Below, one piece after another: positions 17,631-26,209 of a stretch of DNA of 64,000 nucleotides. The position numbers and the translations under genes were made by a program. Position 1 is the first letter of the stretch. Each line of letters starts with the position of its first letter. The DNA comes from Clostridium_I sp047718555. GTDB lineage: Bacteria; Bacillota; Clostridia; Clostridiales; Clostridiaceae. The notes beneath the pieces were generated by a model. It saw only the letters and a program-made list of their open reading frames with translations, was not told where the DNA came from and did no database searches. The stretch covers positions 53,185 to 117,184 of the forward strand of contig NZ_JBDNRK010000006.1 in the NCBI RefSeq assembly GCF_047718555.1, given 5' to 3'.

Positions 17631-17942
17631 ATGAAAGCATTATTTGGAAGAAAGGTTTTAAATTTAAAGGAGCTTAAGGAACTAACAAAAATAGCTAAGG
17701 AAGATGGAGCAAAAGGTACAGCCTATGAAGTTACAAAGGTAATTGAATTAAGTGATGAGGAGTTTAAGGAATTTGAAAAGGACTTTTGCAAAGACCAGCC
17801 TTGGATAACAAAAGAAGACGGTGGCTGCAATGAAAAGGGAGAATTAAGATGCATAAGAGTTAAGAATATAAAGACAAAGAAATGCATCTTAGTAGATTCA
17901 GAAGGATACACATACCCAAGGTACACAGCGGTAGAAAAATAG
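17631..17942 (+). CDS. Small phage/element protein, function unknown
   Basis: 103 residues from the ATG behind ggaggt. Features are a basic N-terminal helix (FGRKVLNLKELKELTKIAKEDGA), an acidic middle and a C-terminal beta-rich part with cysteines (F-C-K, G-G-C, L-R-C, K-K-C-I-L-V). It has its own promoter-like leader and is closed by a terminator at 17941-17959, so it is a separate unit in the packaging region. It looks like a DUF6329-type protein, but that is a weak recognition. Confidence 0.68.
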   Translation: MKALFGRKVLNLKELKELTKIAKEDGAKGTAYEVTKVIELSDEEFKEFEKDFCKDQPWITKEDGGCNEKGELRCIRVKNIKTKKCILVDSEGYTYPRYTAVEK

Positions 17943-17959
17943 GCTGAAAAGCCTTTTTT
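17941..17959 (+). terminator. Intrinsic terminator
   Basis: AGGCT-GAAA-AGCCT hairpin followed by T5, overlapping the stop of the preceding gene. Confidence 0.8.
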
Positions 17960-17984
17960 CTTATTAGAATGTTATACAAACCAC

Positions 17985-18013
17985 TTGCTATTATGTGCCT
18001 TTAGAGTGATATA
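17985..18013 (+). promoter_or_regulatory. Cargo-gene promoter, copy B of a twin leader
   Basis: TTGCTA (17985-17990), 17-bp spacer, GATATA (18008-18013), matching copy A in spacing and in the TTTAGAGTGATATAT block. The two genes downstream probably share control. Confidence 0.5.
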
Positions 18014-18042
18014 TGTAAGTACCAAAAAACAAGGAGGTACAC

Positions 18043-18753
18043 ATGATGGAAGTTAAATTTAATGTAACAGGCAAGGATAGAAAACACCTTGTACAGATAA
18101 TGGGAGAAATCACTGGTGCAGAAGTAAAATACCTTGGTGTTCCAAGTTGCAATTATGCAGTTAGTTCCTTCACCATTGATAGAGAAGGAACACTTATTTT
18201 TGATGATAAAGCAGACAGGGAGGAAATCAAAACTCTGCTTGAGAAACTTGCTAAAAAAGGCTTTGTGGCGGAAATAACAGAAGAATCAAACGAACATACC
18301 AATACTTTAGAAGAAGAACCACAAAATGAAAATGTAGGGCTAACAGTGGCAATGCCTGCGACCTACTTTGCAGATGATGCCTTGGAAAACCTACAGCACA
18401 TTATCAAGGCAAAAGGAAACTTAATTAAAAAGGCACTAGGATTAAACAGCCTTCCGATTCTCAAGGACGATGATAAGGTTTCCTTCCCTTGGTTTTCATT
18501 CATGCCTGAGGACAGCGACACTGTTAAAGCCTACACCCATTTCATTTACAGCATTTGTGAAATGGCAAGAAACCAGAAACGAATCAGTTCAAGAGAAAAG
18601 GAAGTGGACAATGAGAAATACGCATTTCGCTGTTTCCTCCTTCGATTAGGCTTTATCGGTGATGAGTATAAGAAGGAACGCAAGATTCTCCTACAGAACC
18701 TCACAGGTTCATCAGCTTTCAAGGGAGGTGCTAAGAATGAAGTTTCCGAGTAA
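18043..18753 (+). CDS. Virulence-related protein family, function unknown
   Basis: 236 residues; start at the first ATG of an ATGATG behind aaggaggt. The N-terminal 80 residues form an alpha/beta domain (KFNVTGKDRKHLVQIMGEITG...), then an acidic linker, then a helical domain with A-K-G-N-L-I-K-K-A-L-G-L. The layout matches proteins labelled virulence-related in Clostridium and Streptococcus phages, but no biochemical role is known. The end overlaps the DUF4314 gene. Confidence 0.7.
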   Translation: MMEVKFNVTGKDRKHLVQIMGEITGAEVKYLGVPSCNYAVSSFTIDREGTLIFDDKADREEIKTLLEKLAKKGFVAEITEESNEHTNTLEEEPQNENVGLTVAMPATYFADDALENLQHIIKAKGNLIKKALGLNSLPILKDDDKVSFPWFSFMPEDSDTVKAYTHFIYSICEMARNQKRISSREKEVDNEKYAFRCFLLRLGFIGDEYKKERKILLQNLTGSSAFKGGAKNEVSE

Positions 18754-18961
18754 AGAAATAGTTCAAATGCTTCGGAAGAAGTATCCAGTAGGCGCAAGGG
18801 TAGAACTTGTGGAGATGGATGATGTTCAATCACCTCCAATGGGAACAAAGGGTACAGTATGGGGTGTTGATGATGCAGGATCAATTATGGTGCATTGGGA
18901 TAATGGCTCTGGACTTCATGTTATTTATGGAGTGGATAAATGCAAGATTGTAGAAGGATAA
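18737..18961 (+). CDS. DUF4314 domain protein
   Basis: 74 residues from the ATG at 18737 behind gggaggtg. KYPVGARVELVEMDDVQSPP, G-T-K-G-T-V-W-G-V-D-D-A-G-S and V-H-W-D-N-G-S-G-L is a complete DUF4314 SH3-like barrel. These proteins accompany mobile elements and phages; function unknown. Confidence 0.88.
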   Translation: MKFPSKEIVQMLRKKYPVGARVELVEMDDVQSPPMGTKGTVWGVDDAGSIMVHWDNGSGLHVIYGVDKCKIVEG

Positions 18962-19017
18962 GACAATAGACATATTATGAGATAGCCCTTTATAGGGCTG
19001 TTTCAAGTTATAGATAT

Positions 19018-19043
19018 AGACTACTGCTGGTGGTCTTTTTTTT
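19018..19043 (+). terminator. Intrinsic terminator before the large terminase gene
   Basis: AGACTAC (19018-19024) pairs with GTGGTCT (19030-19036) and is followed by eight T. An AGCCCT/AGGGCT hairpin lies just upstream at 18983-18998. Confidence 0.7.
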
Positions 19044-19065
19044 ATACAAAGAAAGGAGGCAGTAT

Positions 19066-20667
19066 ATGCGTAAATTAAAGAAGTACGCTCCAACTAAGTT
19101 TAAGGCAAAGGGTAGCACTTATAGCAAAGAACACGCAGATTATGCTGTTTCCTTTATTGAAGCCCTTTGCCATACCAAAGGTACATGGGCAGGAAAAAAG
19201 TTTGAACTTATAGATTGGCAAGAGAAGATTATCCGTGATATTTTTGGAACACTAAAACCCAATGGATATAGGCAGTTTAATACTGCATATATAGAAATTC
19301 CTAAAAAGCAAGGTAAATCAGAACTTGCTGCCGCAGTTGCATTACTTTTATGCTGTGGTGATTTTGAAGAAAGAGCTGAGGTTTATGGCTGTGCAGCTGA
19401 CCGCCAGCAAGCATCTATCGTATTTGAGGTAGCTGCTGATATGGTGCGTATGTGTCCTGCGCTTAGTAAAAGAGTTAAAATTCTAGCATCTCAAAAGAGA
19501 ATAATTTATACCCCTACAAATAGTTTTTATCAAGTTTTATCAGCAGAGGCCTATTCCAAACACGGTTTTAATATACACGGGGTTGTGTTCGATGAATTGC
19601 ACACTCAGCCAAATAGAAAGTTGTTTGATGTTATGACAAAGGGGTCTGGAGATGCCCGTATGCAACCATTATATTTTCTTATTACTACAGCAGGAACAGA
19701 TACTCAGAGTATCTGCTATGAAACACACCAAAAGGCAAAGGATATTTTAGAAGGTAGAAAAAATGACACTACCTTCTATCCTGTTATTTATGGAGCAGAA
19801 GAAGCTGACGATTGGACAGACCCTAAGGTGTGGAAGAAAGCCAATCCTTCCCTTGGAATAACGGTTGGTATTGATAAAGTAAAAGCTGCTTGTGAATCTG
19901 CAAAGCAGAACCCCGCTGAAGAGAATTCTTTTAGGCAACTTAGACTTAATCAGTGGGTAAAACAAGCTATTCGTTGGATGCCAATGGATAGATGGGATGC
20001 TTGTTCTTTTAGGGTGGATGAAGAATCTTTAAAAGGGCGTGTTTGTTATGGTGGTTTAGACCTTTCTAGTACAACGGACATTACAGCTTTTGTATTAGTA
20101 TTCCCACCTGTAGATGAAGATGATAAATTTTGTGTACTACCTTATTTTTGGATACCAGAAGAAACAATAGATCTTCGTGTAAAGCGTGACCATGTTCCTT
20201 ATGATGTGTGGGAAAGGCAAGGTTTTATACAAACTACTGAAGGCAATGTAGTTCATTATGGATTTATAGAAAAATTTATAGAAAAGCTTGGTGAGAAGTT
20301 TAATATCCGTGAAATAGCTTTTGACCGCTGGGGAGCAGTTCAGATGGTACAAAACCTTGAGGGCATGGGATTTACCGTTGTACCATTTGGCCAAGGGTTT
20401 AAGGATATGAGTCCACCAACCAAGGAACTAATGAAACTGACACTAGAGCAGAGACTTGCTCATAGTGGGCATCCTGTTCTTAGATGGATGATGGATAATA
20501 TCTTCATTAGAACTGACCCTGCTGGGAACATTAAAGCTGATAAAGAAAAATCAACTGAAAAGATAGATGGGGCTGTAGCAACGATAATGGCGCTTGATAG
20601 AGCAATTCGTTGTGGCAATGAGGCAGGTGCTTCTGTTTATGATGACAGAGGCATTTTGTTTATCTAA
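19066..20667 (+). CDS. Phage terminase large subunit
   Basis: 533 residues from the ATG behind aaaggagg. The ATPase motor has a Walker A-like IPKKQGKSE at about 78-86 and motif II VVFDELH at about 173-179. The nuclease domain has GLDLSSTTD at about 328-336 and KIDGAVA near the C-terminus, supplying acidic metal ligands. It pumps DNA into the procapsid and cuts it. Separated from the small terminase gene by a 3-kb insertion of methyltransferase and cargo genes. Confidence 0.95.
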   Translation: MRKLKKYAPTKFKAKGSTYSKEHADYAVSFIEALCHTKGTWAGKKFELIDWQEKIIRDIFGTLKPNGYRQFNTAYIEIPKKQGKSELAAAVALLLCCGDFEERAEVYGCAADRQQASIVFEVAADMVRMCPALSKRVKILASQKRIIYTPTNSFYQVLSAEAYSKHGFNIHGVVFDELHTQPNRKLFDVMTKGSGDARMQPLYFLITTAGTDTQSICYETHQKAKDILEGRKNDTTFYPVIYGAEEADDWTDPKVWKKANPSLGITVGIDKVKAACESAKQNPAEENSFRQLRLNQWVKQAIRWMPMDRWDACSFRVDEESLKGRVCYGGLDLSSTTDITAFVLVFPPVDEDDKFCVLPYFWIPEETIDLRVKRDHVPYDVWERQGFIQTTEGNVVHYGFIEKFIEKLGEKFNIREIAFDRWGAVQMVQNLEGMGFTVVPFGQGFKDMSPPTKELMKLTLEQRLAHSGHPVLRWMMDNIFIRTDPAGNIKADKEKSTEKIDGAVATIMALDRAIRCGNEAGASVYDDRGILFI

Positions 20668-20716
20668 TGTAACCACGCTTGATTTTTTAAAATCATAATT
20701 CGGCTGCATACTTTTA

Positions 20717-20725
20717 TGCTATAAT
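20717..20725 (+). promoter_or_regulatory. Extended -10 promoter of a cargo gene
   Basis: TGCTATAAT (TG at 20717-20718, TATAAT at 20720-20725) is a perfect extended -10; no good -35 is visible. It lies 30 bp before the next start codon. Confidence 0.55.
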
Positions 20726-20755
20726 GGAGAAAAAGTGTAGTATGGAGGTGGCAGG

Positions 20756-21361
20756 ATGAAGTGTATCTTCTGCAAAAATCCAGCGGGTTTGTTAAAAAGC
20801 TATCATGAGGATTGTTACGATAAGATTCAGATGTTTCTTGGAAAAATGGAGCAGATTGTAAATCAGTACAATCAAGAATCTATAACTGCAAAAGATGCCA
20901 AGAACCAACTGGTGTCGTTAGCATCATCTGATTGTTTATATAAGAATTATTTAGAACATGAGATTTTAGATAAGACAGCGATTCGGACAAATGAAACAGT
21001 CATCTATATAGAAAATATGGTTTCCATTTCAGAGTCAAAGAACCGATGCAAAATGGTCGAGACAGGCTATCGATATGAAAAGATGCCTACATGGAATGAA
21101 ACAAATCAGCTTATTGGAGAGAATGTAAGCATTGTTTTTACGGATAAAAGTGTCTATATGTTATTGAATAACACTGCTATGATGTATCCTTATAATAAGA
21201 TTGTCAATTTAGGATATGATGAAAAACAGGGATATGCTTATTTTGATTTAAAAACATCATCTCCATATCCACACCGTTTCTCTATTAGACCATTTATAAA
21301 AAGAGACAAAAGCAAGGCACAAAACGTATGTCTGTTTTTGAAATGCCTGATTGGCTATTAA
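20756..21361 (+). CDS. Cargo (moron) protein with CxxC/HxxC finger and PH-like C-terminus
   Basis: 201 residues. It starts with C3-x2-C6 and H17-x2-C20, a likely zinc site, followed by a helical region (about 25-80) and a C-terminal beta-rich domain (about 110-201; V-S-I-V-F-T-D-K-S-V-Y-M-L...Y-N-K-I-V-N-L-G-Y) resembling bacterial PH-like domains. It sits between terminase and portal genes with its own promoter and a strong terminator, the layout of a moron expressed in the lysogen. Function unknown; a host-benefit or superinfection role is possible. Confidence 0.7.
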   Translation: MKCIFCKNPAGLLKSYHEDCYDKIQMFLGKMEQIVNQYNQESITAKDAKNQLVSLASSDCLYKNYLEHEILDKTAIRTNETVIYIENMVSISESKNRCKMVETGYRYEKMPTWNETNQLIGENVSIVFTDKSVYMLLNNTAMMYPYNKIVNLGYDEKQGYAYFDLKTSSPYPHRFSIRPFIKRDKSKAQNVCLFLKCLIGY

Positions 21362-21381
21362 TATAATTTTGTAGTTAATAT

Positions 21382-21417
21382 AAGAAAAGCATCTATCGAT
21401 TGGTAGGTGCTTTTCTT
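21382..21417. terminator. Strong terminator after the cargo gene
   Basis: AAGAAAAGCATCTA (21382-21395) and TAGGTGCTTTTCTT (21404-21417) form a 14-bp stem with one G-U pair; the A/T-rich base makes it bidirectional. Confidence 0.85.
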
Positions 21418-21448
21418 ATGCCTGTTTTTAGAAGGGATGTGATATTTT

Positions 21449-22708
21449 ATGAATATATTAAGCGGTCTATTTAAGTCTCGTGATAAGCCAATAAACAGAA
21501 CTGCTGGAAGTGGATATAGTTTCTTTTTAGGTAATACAACTTCTGGAAAACCTGTTACTGAAAGAACCGCAATGCAAATGACAGCTGTGTATTCTTGTGT
21601 GAGAATTTTAGCAGAGGCAGTGGCAGGATTACCACTCCATTTGTATGAGTATACAGAGAATGGTGGAAAAGATAAAGCTATTAGCAATCCACTATACTTT
21701 ATATTGCATGATGAGCCAAATCCAGAAATGACATCCTTTGTATTTCGTGAAACGCTTATGACCCATTTGCTTTTATGGGGGAATGCTTATGCTCAGATTA
21801 TTAGAAATGGTAAAGGTGAAGTAGTAGCATTATATCCCCTAATGCCAAATCGAATGACTGTTGATAGAGATGAAAACGGACAACTTTATTACACGTACTT
21901 TACTAGTAGTCTTGATATCCCAAATATGAAAGGGAGTACCGTAAAGTTACACCCTTCAGATGTACTTCATATTCCCGGTCTTGGATTTGATGGACTTATG
22001 GGATATTCCCCTATTGCTATGGCAAAAAATGCTATAGGTATGGCAATTGCTTGTGAGGAATACGGAGCTAAGTTCTTTGCAAATGGTGCTGCACCGGGTG
22101 GTGTGCTAGAGCATCCGGGAACATTAAAGGACCCTACAAGAGTTCGAGAAAGTTGGAATGCAACCTTTGGAGGTAGCAGTAATTCAAGTAAGGTAGCTGT
22201 TTTAGAGGAAGGAATGAAATATACACCAATATCAATTTCACCAGAGCAAGCACAATTTCTTGAAACAAGGAAATTTCAAATTAATGAAATAGCTAGAATT
22301 TTCAGAGTGCCACCACATATGGTAGGTGACCTTGAGAAGTCTAGCTTTTCTAATATAGAGCAGCAATCACTTGAATTTGTTAAGTATACTCTTGACCCTT
22401 GGGTATCAAGATGGGAACAGGCAATGGTGCGTTCTCTACTTTCGCCAAAAGATAAAAGAAAATATTTTATCAAGTTCAATGTTGATGGACTACTTCGAGG
22501 TGATTACCAAAGCCGTATGAGTGGTTATGCCACTGCAAGGCAAAACGGATGGATGAGCGCCAATGACATTAGAGAACTTGAAAACCTAGATCGTATTCCA
22601 GAAGAACTAGGTGGCAATTTATATCTGATTAATGGAAATATGACAAAGCTGCAGGATGCAGGGATATTTGCTAATAAAAATAATTTAGGAATGGAGGAAA
22701 GCAAGTGA
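21449..22708 (+). CDS. HK97-family portal protein
   Basis: 419 residues. V-Y-S-C-V-R-I-L-A-E-A-V-A-G-L-P-L near 50-66, the L-L-L-W-G-N-A-Y-A region near 108-116, H-I-P-G-L-G-F-D-G and F-R-V-P-P-H-M-V-G-D-L-E near 285-296 are hallmark portal segments. It forms the dodecameric ring for DNA entry and tail attachment. The stop overlaps the protease start by four bases (GTGA). Confidence 0.95.
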   Translation: MNILSGLFKSRDKPINRTAGSGYSFFLGNTTSGKPVTERTAMQMTAVYSCVRILAEAVAGLPLHLYEYTENGGKDKAISNPLYFILHDEPNPEMTSFVFRETLMTHLLLWGNAYAQIIRNGKGEVVALYPLMPNRMTVDRDENGQLYYTYFTSSLDIPNMKGSTVKLHPSDVLHIPGLGFDGLMGYSPIAMAKNAIGMAIACEEYGAKFFANGAAPGGVLEHPGTLKDPTRVRESWNATFGGSSNSSKVAVLEEGMKYTPISISPEQAQFLETRKFQINEIARIFRVPPHMVGDLEKSSFSNIEQQSLEFVKYTLDPWVSRWEQAMVRSLLSPKDKRKYFIKFNVDGLLRGDYQSRMSGYATARQNGWMSANDIRELENLDRIPEELGGNLYLINGNMTKLQDAGIFANKNNLGMEESK

Positions 22709-23400
22709 GGAAATTTTGGAATTGGATAAAAAATGAAGACACAGGAATCAGCACACTGTGCTTAAATGGTGTAATTGCTGAAGAATCATGGTTTGGCGAT
22801 GAGGTTACACCTAAACTTTTTAAGTCTGAACTCATGAACTGCACTGGTGATATTGAAGTACAAATCAACTCACCTGGAGGGGATGTTGTAGCCGCTGCTC
22901 AAATCTACAATATGCTTATGGATTTTAAGGGTAACGTTACTGTAAAAATTGATGGTATTGCAGCAAGTGCAGCTTCTGTTATTGCTATGGCTGGAACTAC
23001 AGTAAAAATGTCGCCAGTCAGTTTGATGATGATTCACAATCCACTAACTGTAGCCATCGGTGATAGTGAGGAAATGCAAAAGGCCATCGATATGCTCTCA
23101 GAAGTTAAGCAAAGTATCATCAATGCTTATGAAATCAAAACTGGAATGTCGAGGCTGAAAATCAGCAATCTTATGGACGCTGAAACTTGGATGAATGCAC
23201 ATAAAGCAGTTGAGCTAGGTTTTGCTGACGAGATAATGTATGTTGATAATAATACTTCCGATGAAACTGTAACTTTTGCATTTTCGAGAAGAGCAGTAAC
23301 CAACGCACTACTTGATAAAATGGTAATAAAAAAGGCTACTAAAACAAATAAAAATCAACCATCAATTGAGGCGCTAAAAGAGCGTCTTAAATTTATTTAG
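22705..23400 (+). CDS. ClpP-like head maturation protease
   Basis: 231 residues, GTG start behind ggaggaaa. I-N-S-P-G-G-D-V-V-A-A-A-Q near 53-65, G-I-A-A-S88 catalytic serine and M-I-H111-N-P are present, so the Ser-His pair is intact. It cleaves the capsid protein scaffold (delta) domain during head maturation. Position between portal and capsid genes is standard for HK97-type phages. Confidence 0.94.
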   Translation: MRKFWNWIKNEDTGISTLCLNGVIAEESWFGDEVTPKLFKSELMNCTGDIEVQINSPGGDVVAAAQIYNMLMDFKGNVTVKIDGIAASAASVIAMAGTTVKMSPVSLMMIHNPLTVAIGDSEEMQKAIDMLSEVKQSIINAYEIKTGMSRLKISNLMDAETWMNAHKAVELGFADEIMYVDNNTSDETVTFAFSRRAVTNALLDKMVIKKATKTNKNQPSIEALKERLKFI

Positions 23401-23413
23401 GAGGAATTTCAAT

Positions 23414-24610
23414 ATGAATAAACTTATGGAACTATATGAAAAGCGTAATAAGGCTGTGGCTGATGCAAGAGCATTTCTTGATAGCAAGCGAAATGAAAGT
23501 GACATTCTCTCAGAAGAGGATAATGCTACTTACACAAAAATGGAGAATTCTATTATGGCTCTAACAAAGGAAATCGAGAGGGAAAGCAGACTAACAGCAA
23601 TTGATGCTGAAATGTCAAAACCTACAAGTAGTCCTATTCTTGGTACTCCAACAAATCCACAAACAAATGAAAAGCCTAAAGCAGGAATTGCAACAAATGA
23701 GTATAAAGAGTCTATGCTAAATGCCCTTCGCTCTAATTTCAGAAGAATTGGCAATGTACTACAAGAAGGTGTTGATGCTGATGGTGGATATCTTGTTCCA
23801 ACAGAATATGATACTCGCCTAATTGAAGGGTTAACTGAAGAAAATATTATGCGTAAGCTTGCAACTATCATCAAAACAGGTGCTGAAAGAAAAATTAACA
23901 TTGCAGCATCCACTCCTGCGGCAGCTTGGATTGATGAAGGTGAGGCTCTGACCTTTGGCGATGCTAAATTTGACCAGATTAACCTTGATGCACATAAACT
24001 CCATGTGGCAGTTAAGGTGACAGAAGAACTTCTCTATGATAATGTGTTTAATCTTGAAACATATATCCTTAATAGGTTTGCTAAAGCACTTGCAAATGCA
24101 GAGGAAGATGCATTCTTAAATGGTGATGGCGTAGGAAAGCCACTTGGTATCTTTGCAGCCACTGGTGGTGGACAAATTGCTGTAACTACTGCTAGTGCTA
24201 CAACAATTACAGCTGATGAGGTAATCAATTTAATTTATTCACTAAAGCGTCCATATCGTAAGAATGCTGCATTTATAACCAATGATCAAACTCTTGCCAT
24301 TCTTCGTAAATTAAAGGACGGTAATGGTGCATATATTTGGCAACCATCCTATCAAGTTGGAGAACCAGATAGTTTACTCGGTTACCCTGTCTATACATCG
24401 GCTTATGTACCAACGGTTAGTGCAGGAAATCCCGTAATGGCATTTGGTGATTATAGCTACTATAACATTGGTGACCGTGGTTCCCGTTCATTTGCGGAAT
24501 TGAAGGAACTATTTGCAGGTAATGGCATGGTTGGTTTTGTAGCCAAAGAGCGTGTGGATGGTAGACTTGTTCTTCCAGAAGCAGTACAGATTCTGAAAAT
24601 GAAAGCTTAA
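23414..24610 (+). CDS. HK97-family major capsid protein
   Basis: 398 residues. The N-terminal about 100 residues are a helical scaffold (delta) domain, cleaved by the adjacent protease. The mature part starts near N-A-L-R-S-N-F-R-R and contains G-G-Y-L-V-P near 122-127, the E-D-A-F-L-N-G-D-G-V-G-K-P-L-G-I segment and the A-F-G-D-Y-S-Y-Y end region, all typical of the HK97 fold. Ribosome binding site aggagg. Confidence 0.95.
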   Translation: MNKLMELYEKRNKAVADARAFLDSKRNESDILSEEDNATYTKMENSIMALTKEIERESRLTAIDAEMSKPTSSPILGTPTNPQTNEKPKAGIATNEYKESMLNALRSNFRRIGNVLQEGVDADGGYLVPTEYDTRLIEGLTEENIMRKLATIIKTGAERKINIAASTPAAAWIDEGEALTFGDAKFDQINLDAHKLHVAVKVTEELLYDNVFNLETYILNRFAKALANAEEDAFLNGDGVGKPLGIFAATGGGQIAVTTASATTITADEVINLIYSLKRPYRKNAAFITNDQTLAILRKLKDGNGAYIWQPSYQVGEPDSLLGYPVYTSAYVPTVSAGNPVMAFGDYSYYNIGDRGSRSFAELKELFAGNGMVGFVAKERVDGRLVLPEAVQILKMKA

Positions 24611-24622
24611 TGGAGGTGTAGT

Positions 24623-24835
24623 ATGAGTTATATACCGAAAAATTATAGCGAGCAAGGTGGGGATAAATGGGTTATAGGTGGAGCTTTGAAAATAAATGAA
24701 GATGCTATTGTAGAAGGGTTTCCTATGGCTACAAATCAAGCAGAAAGTATAGCTGCTACTATTGCAGATTTAAAAAATGATTTCAATGCTCTACTTACAA
24801 AACTTAAAGTAGCAGGTCTTATGGAAGTGGAATAA
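24623..24835 (+). CDS. Head fibre-like protein
   Basis: 70 residues. G-G-D-K-W-V-I-G-G-A-L-K-I-N-E-D-A near 12-28 and the C-terminal A-D-L-K-N-D-F-N-A-L-L-T-K-L-K-V-A-G-L-M match the short head-fibre/decoration proteins found right after capsid genes in Clostridium and Bacillus phages. It probably decorates the capsid surface. Confidence 0.8.
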   Translation: MSYIPKNYSEQGGDKWVIGGALKINEDAIVEGFPMATNQAESIAATIADLKNDFNALLTKLKVAGLMEVE

Positions 24836-24852
24836 AGTGAGGTGATGGGTGT

Positions 24853-25152
24853 ATGGTAGTAACACTTGAAGAGACAAAACTGTATTTAAGAATAGATGGT
24901 GATGAGGAAAATACACTCATCACTAATTTTATTTTTACAGCTGAAGAAATCTGTGAAGATATATTAAGATATCCATTATCTGAATTTGAGGAAGTGCCAA
25001 AGGTAGTAAGGCAAGCAGTCCTTTATGCGGTAGCCAATATGTATGAAAAAAGGGAAGGAACATATTCTCAGAAAAGTGAAAGTGGCAGTATTTCAGAGAC
25101 AATTAATGTAATGAAATTAATACTCGGAAATCTTCGCAGGGAAAGCTGGTGA
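24853..25152 (+). CDS. Head-tail connector protein (gp6-like)
   Basis: 99 residues. V-T-L-E-E-T-K-L-Y-L-R-I-D-G-D-E-E-N-T-L-I at the N-terminus and the helical body are typical of the HK97 gp6/phage DNA-packaging connector family, which forms the ring below the portal. Confidence 0.9.
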   Translation: MVVTLEETKLYLRIDGDEENTLITNFIFTAEEICEDILRYPLSEFEEVPKVVRQAVLYAVANMYEKREGTYSQKSESGSISETINVMKLILGNLRRESW

Positions 25153-25156
25153 TTTT

Positions 25157-25483
25157 ATGGATATTGGTGAATTGAGGCATAGAATTACCTTTCAAAAATT
25201 AGTAACTGATACCAATGAGAATGGTTTTGAGATTGAGGATTGGCAAGATTACAAGACGGTATGGGTTGCAATTACAAATCTTCATGGTAGAGAATACTTT
25301 GAAGCTGCAGTGATTAAAGCAGAGAATACTGTAAAATTTACAATAAGGTATGTACCAAATATAGAACCAACAATGAGGATTATATTTAAAGATAAGCAGT
25401 ACAATATAACCTCTATTGATAACATAAAATATGCTAATAAATTCATAGAAATCAAGGCTCTGGAGGTAGAGAGCAGTGGCTAA
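25157..25483 (+). CDS. Phage head closure protein
   Basis: 108 residues. The N-terminal G-E-L-R-H-R-I-T-F-Q and W-x-D-Y-K-T-V-W-V-A-I, followed by G-R-E-Y-F-E-A, is the head closure (SPP1 gp16-like) signature. The protein seals the packaged head and accepts the tail. It overlaps the next gene by eight bases. Confidence 0.92.
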   Translation: MDIGELRHRITFQKLVTDTNENGFEIEDWQDYKTVWVAITNLHGREYFEAAVIKAENTVKFTIRYVPNIEPTMRIIFKDKQYNITSIDNIKYANKFIEIKALEVESSG

Positions 25484-25868
25484 AATAGAACTTGAAGGAA
25501 TGCAAGAACTTATTGATAAGGTTAATAAACTTAGTGCTAAAGGTGAACAAATCAAAAAGAAAGCTTTAGATAAGGCAGGAGAACTTGTTAAAAATAGCAT
25601 GGAAAACAAAGCACCAAGGTCTCAAATAACTAAGAAACACATGGCTGACAATATAAAGGTTTCAGATATAAAGAAGGAAAGTGGCGTAGACTTTATTAAT
25701 ATCGGTCCTAACAAAGGAGATAATTCAGAGTTCTTTTATTCTAAATTCACAGAGTTTGGAACTTCAAAAATGCCCGCACAACATTGGGCAGAAAACTCAC
25801 TTCTTGAGAATAAGAAGAAAATAAATGAAACCATTATGGAAGAACTAAAAAGGGGGATTGAGGAATGA
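25476..25868 (+). CDS. HK97-gp10-like tail-joining protein
   Basis: 130 residues, GTG start behind ggaggtag. I-E-L-E-G-M-Q-E-L-I-D-K-V opening and the F-Y-S-K-F-T-E-F-G-T-S-K-M-P-A-Q-H-W segment near 90-107 are characteristic of the HK97 gp10 family involved in head-tail joining or tail completion. Confidence 0.93.
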   Translation: MAKIELEGMQELIDKVNKLSAKGEQIKKKALDKAGELVKNSMENKAPRSQITKKHMADNIKVSDIKKESGVDFINIGPNKGDNSEFFYSKFTEFGTSKMPAQHWAENSLLENKKKINETIMEELKRGIEE

Positions 25869-26209
25869 TAAATAAACTTATAATTGATGCCTTAAAACCT
25901 CTTAATATCCCTGTTTCTTTTCAAAGATATACTGGAAAAGCAGATACCTATATAACCTTTCACGAGTATTTTACAAATGGTGAAGAATATGAAGATGATG
26001 AGGAAGCCTTAACAGCACATTATATACAAGTAGATGTTTGGTCAAAGGTGGATTATACAGGGATAGTTAAAAGTATTAAGGAACTTTTGATTAAGGTTGG
26101 ATTTAAAAGATTAAATGAAGTGGACCTTTATGAGGAAGATACGAAAATTTATCATAAGGGTCTTAAATTTTATTATTTAGAAGAAATGGAGAGTGATTCA
26201 AATGGCTAG
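25865..26209 (+). CDS. Tail terminator/completion protein
   Basis: 114 residues, overlapping the upstream stop by four bases. Y-I-T-F-H-E-Y-F near 30-37, Y-I-Q-V-D-V-W-S near 58-65 and the C-terminal K-F-Y-Y-L-E match tail completion proteins at this position. It caps the tail tube at the head-proximal end. Confidence 0.85.
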   Translation: MINKLIIDALKPLNIPVSFQRYTGKADTYITFHEYFTNGEEYEDDEEALTAHYIQVDVWSKVDYTGIVKSIKELLIKVGFKRLNEVDLYEEDTKIYHKGLKFYYLEEMESDSNG

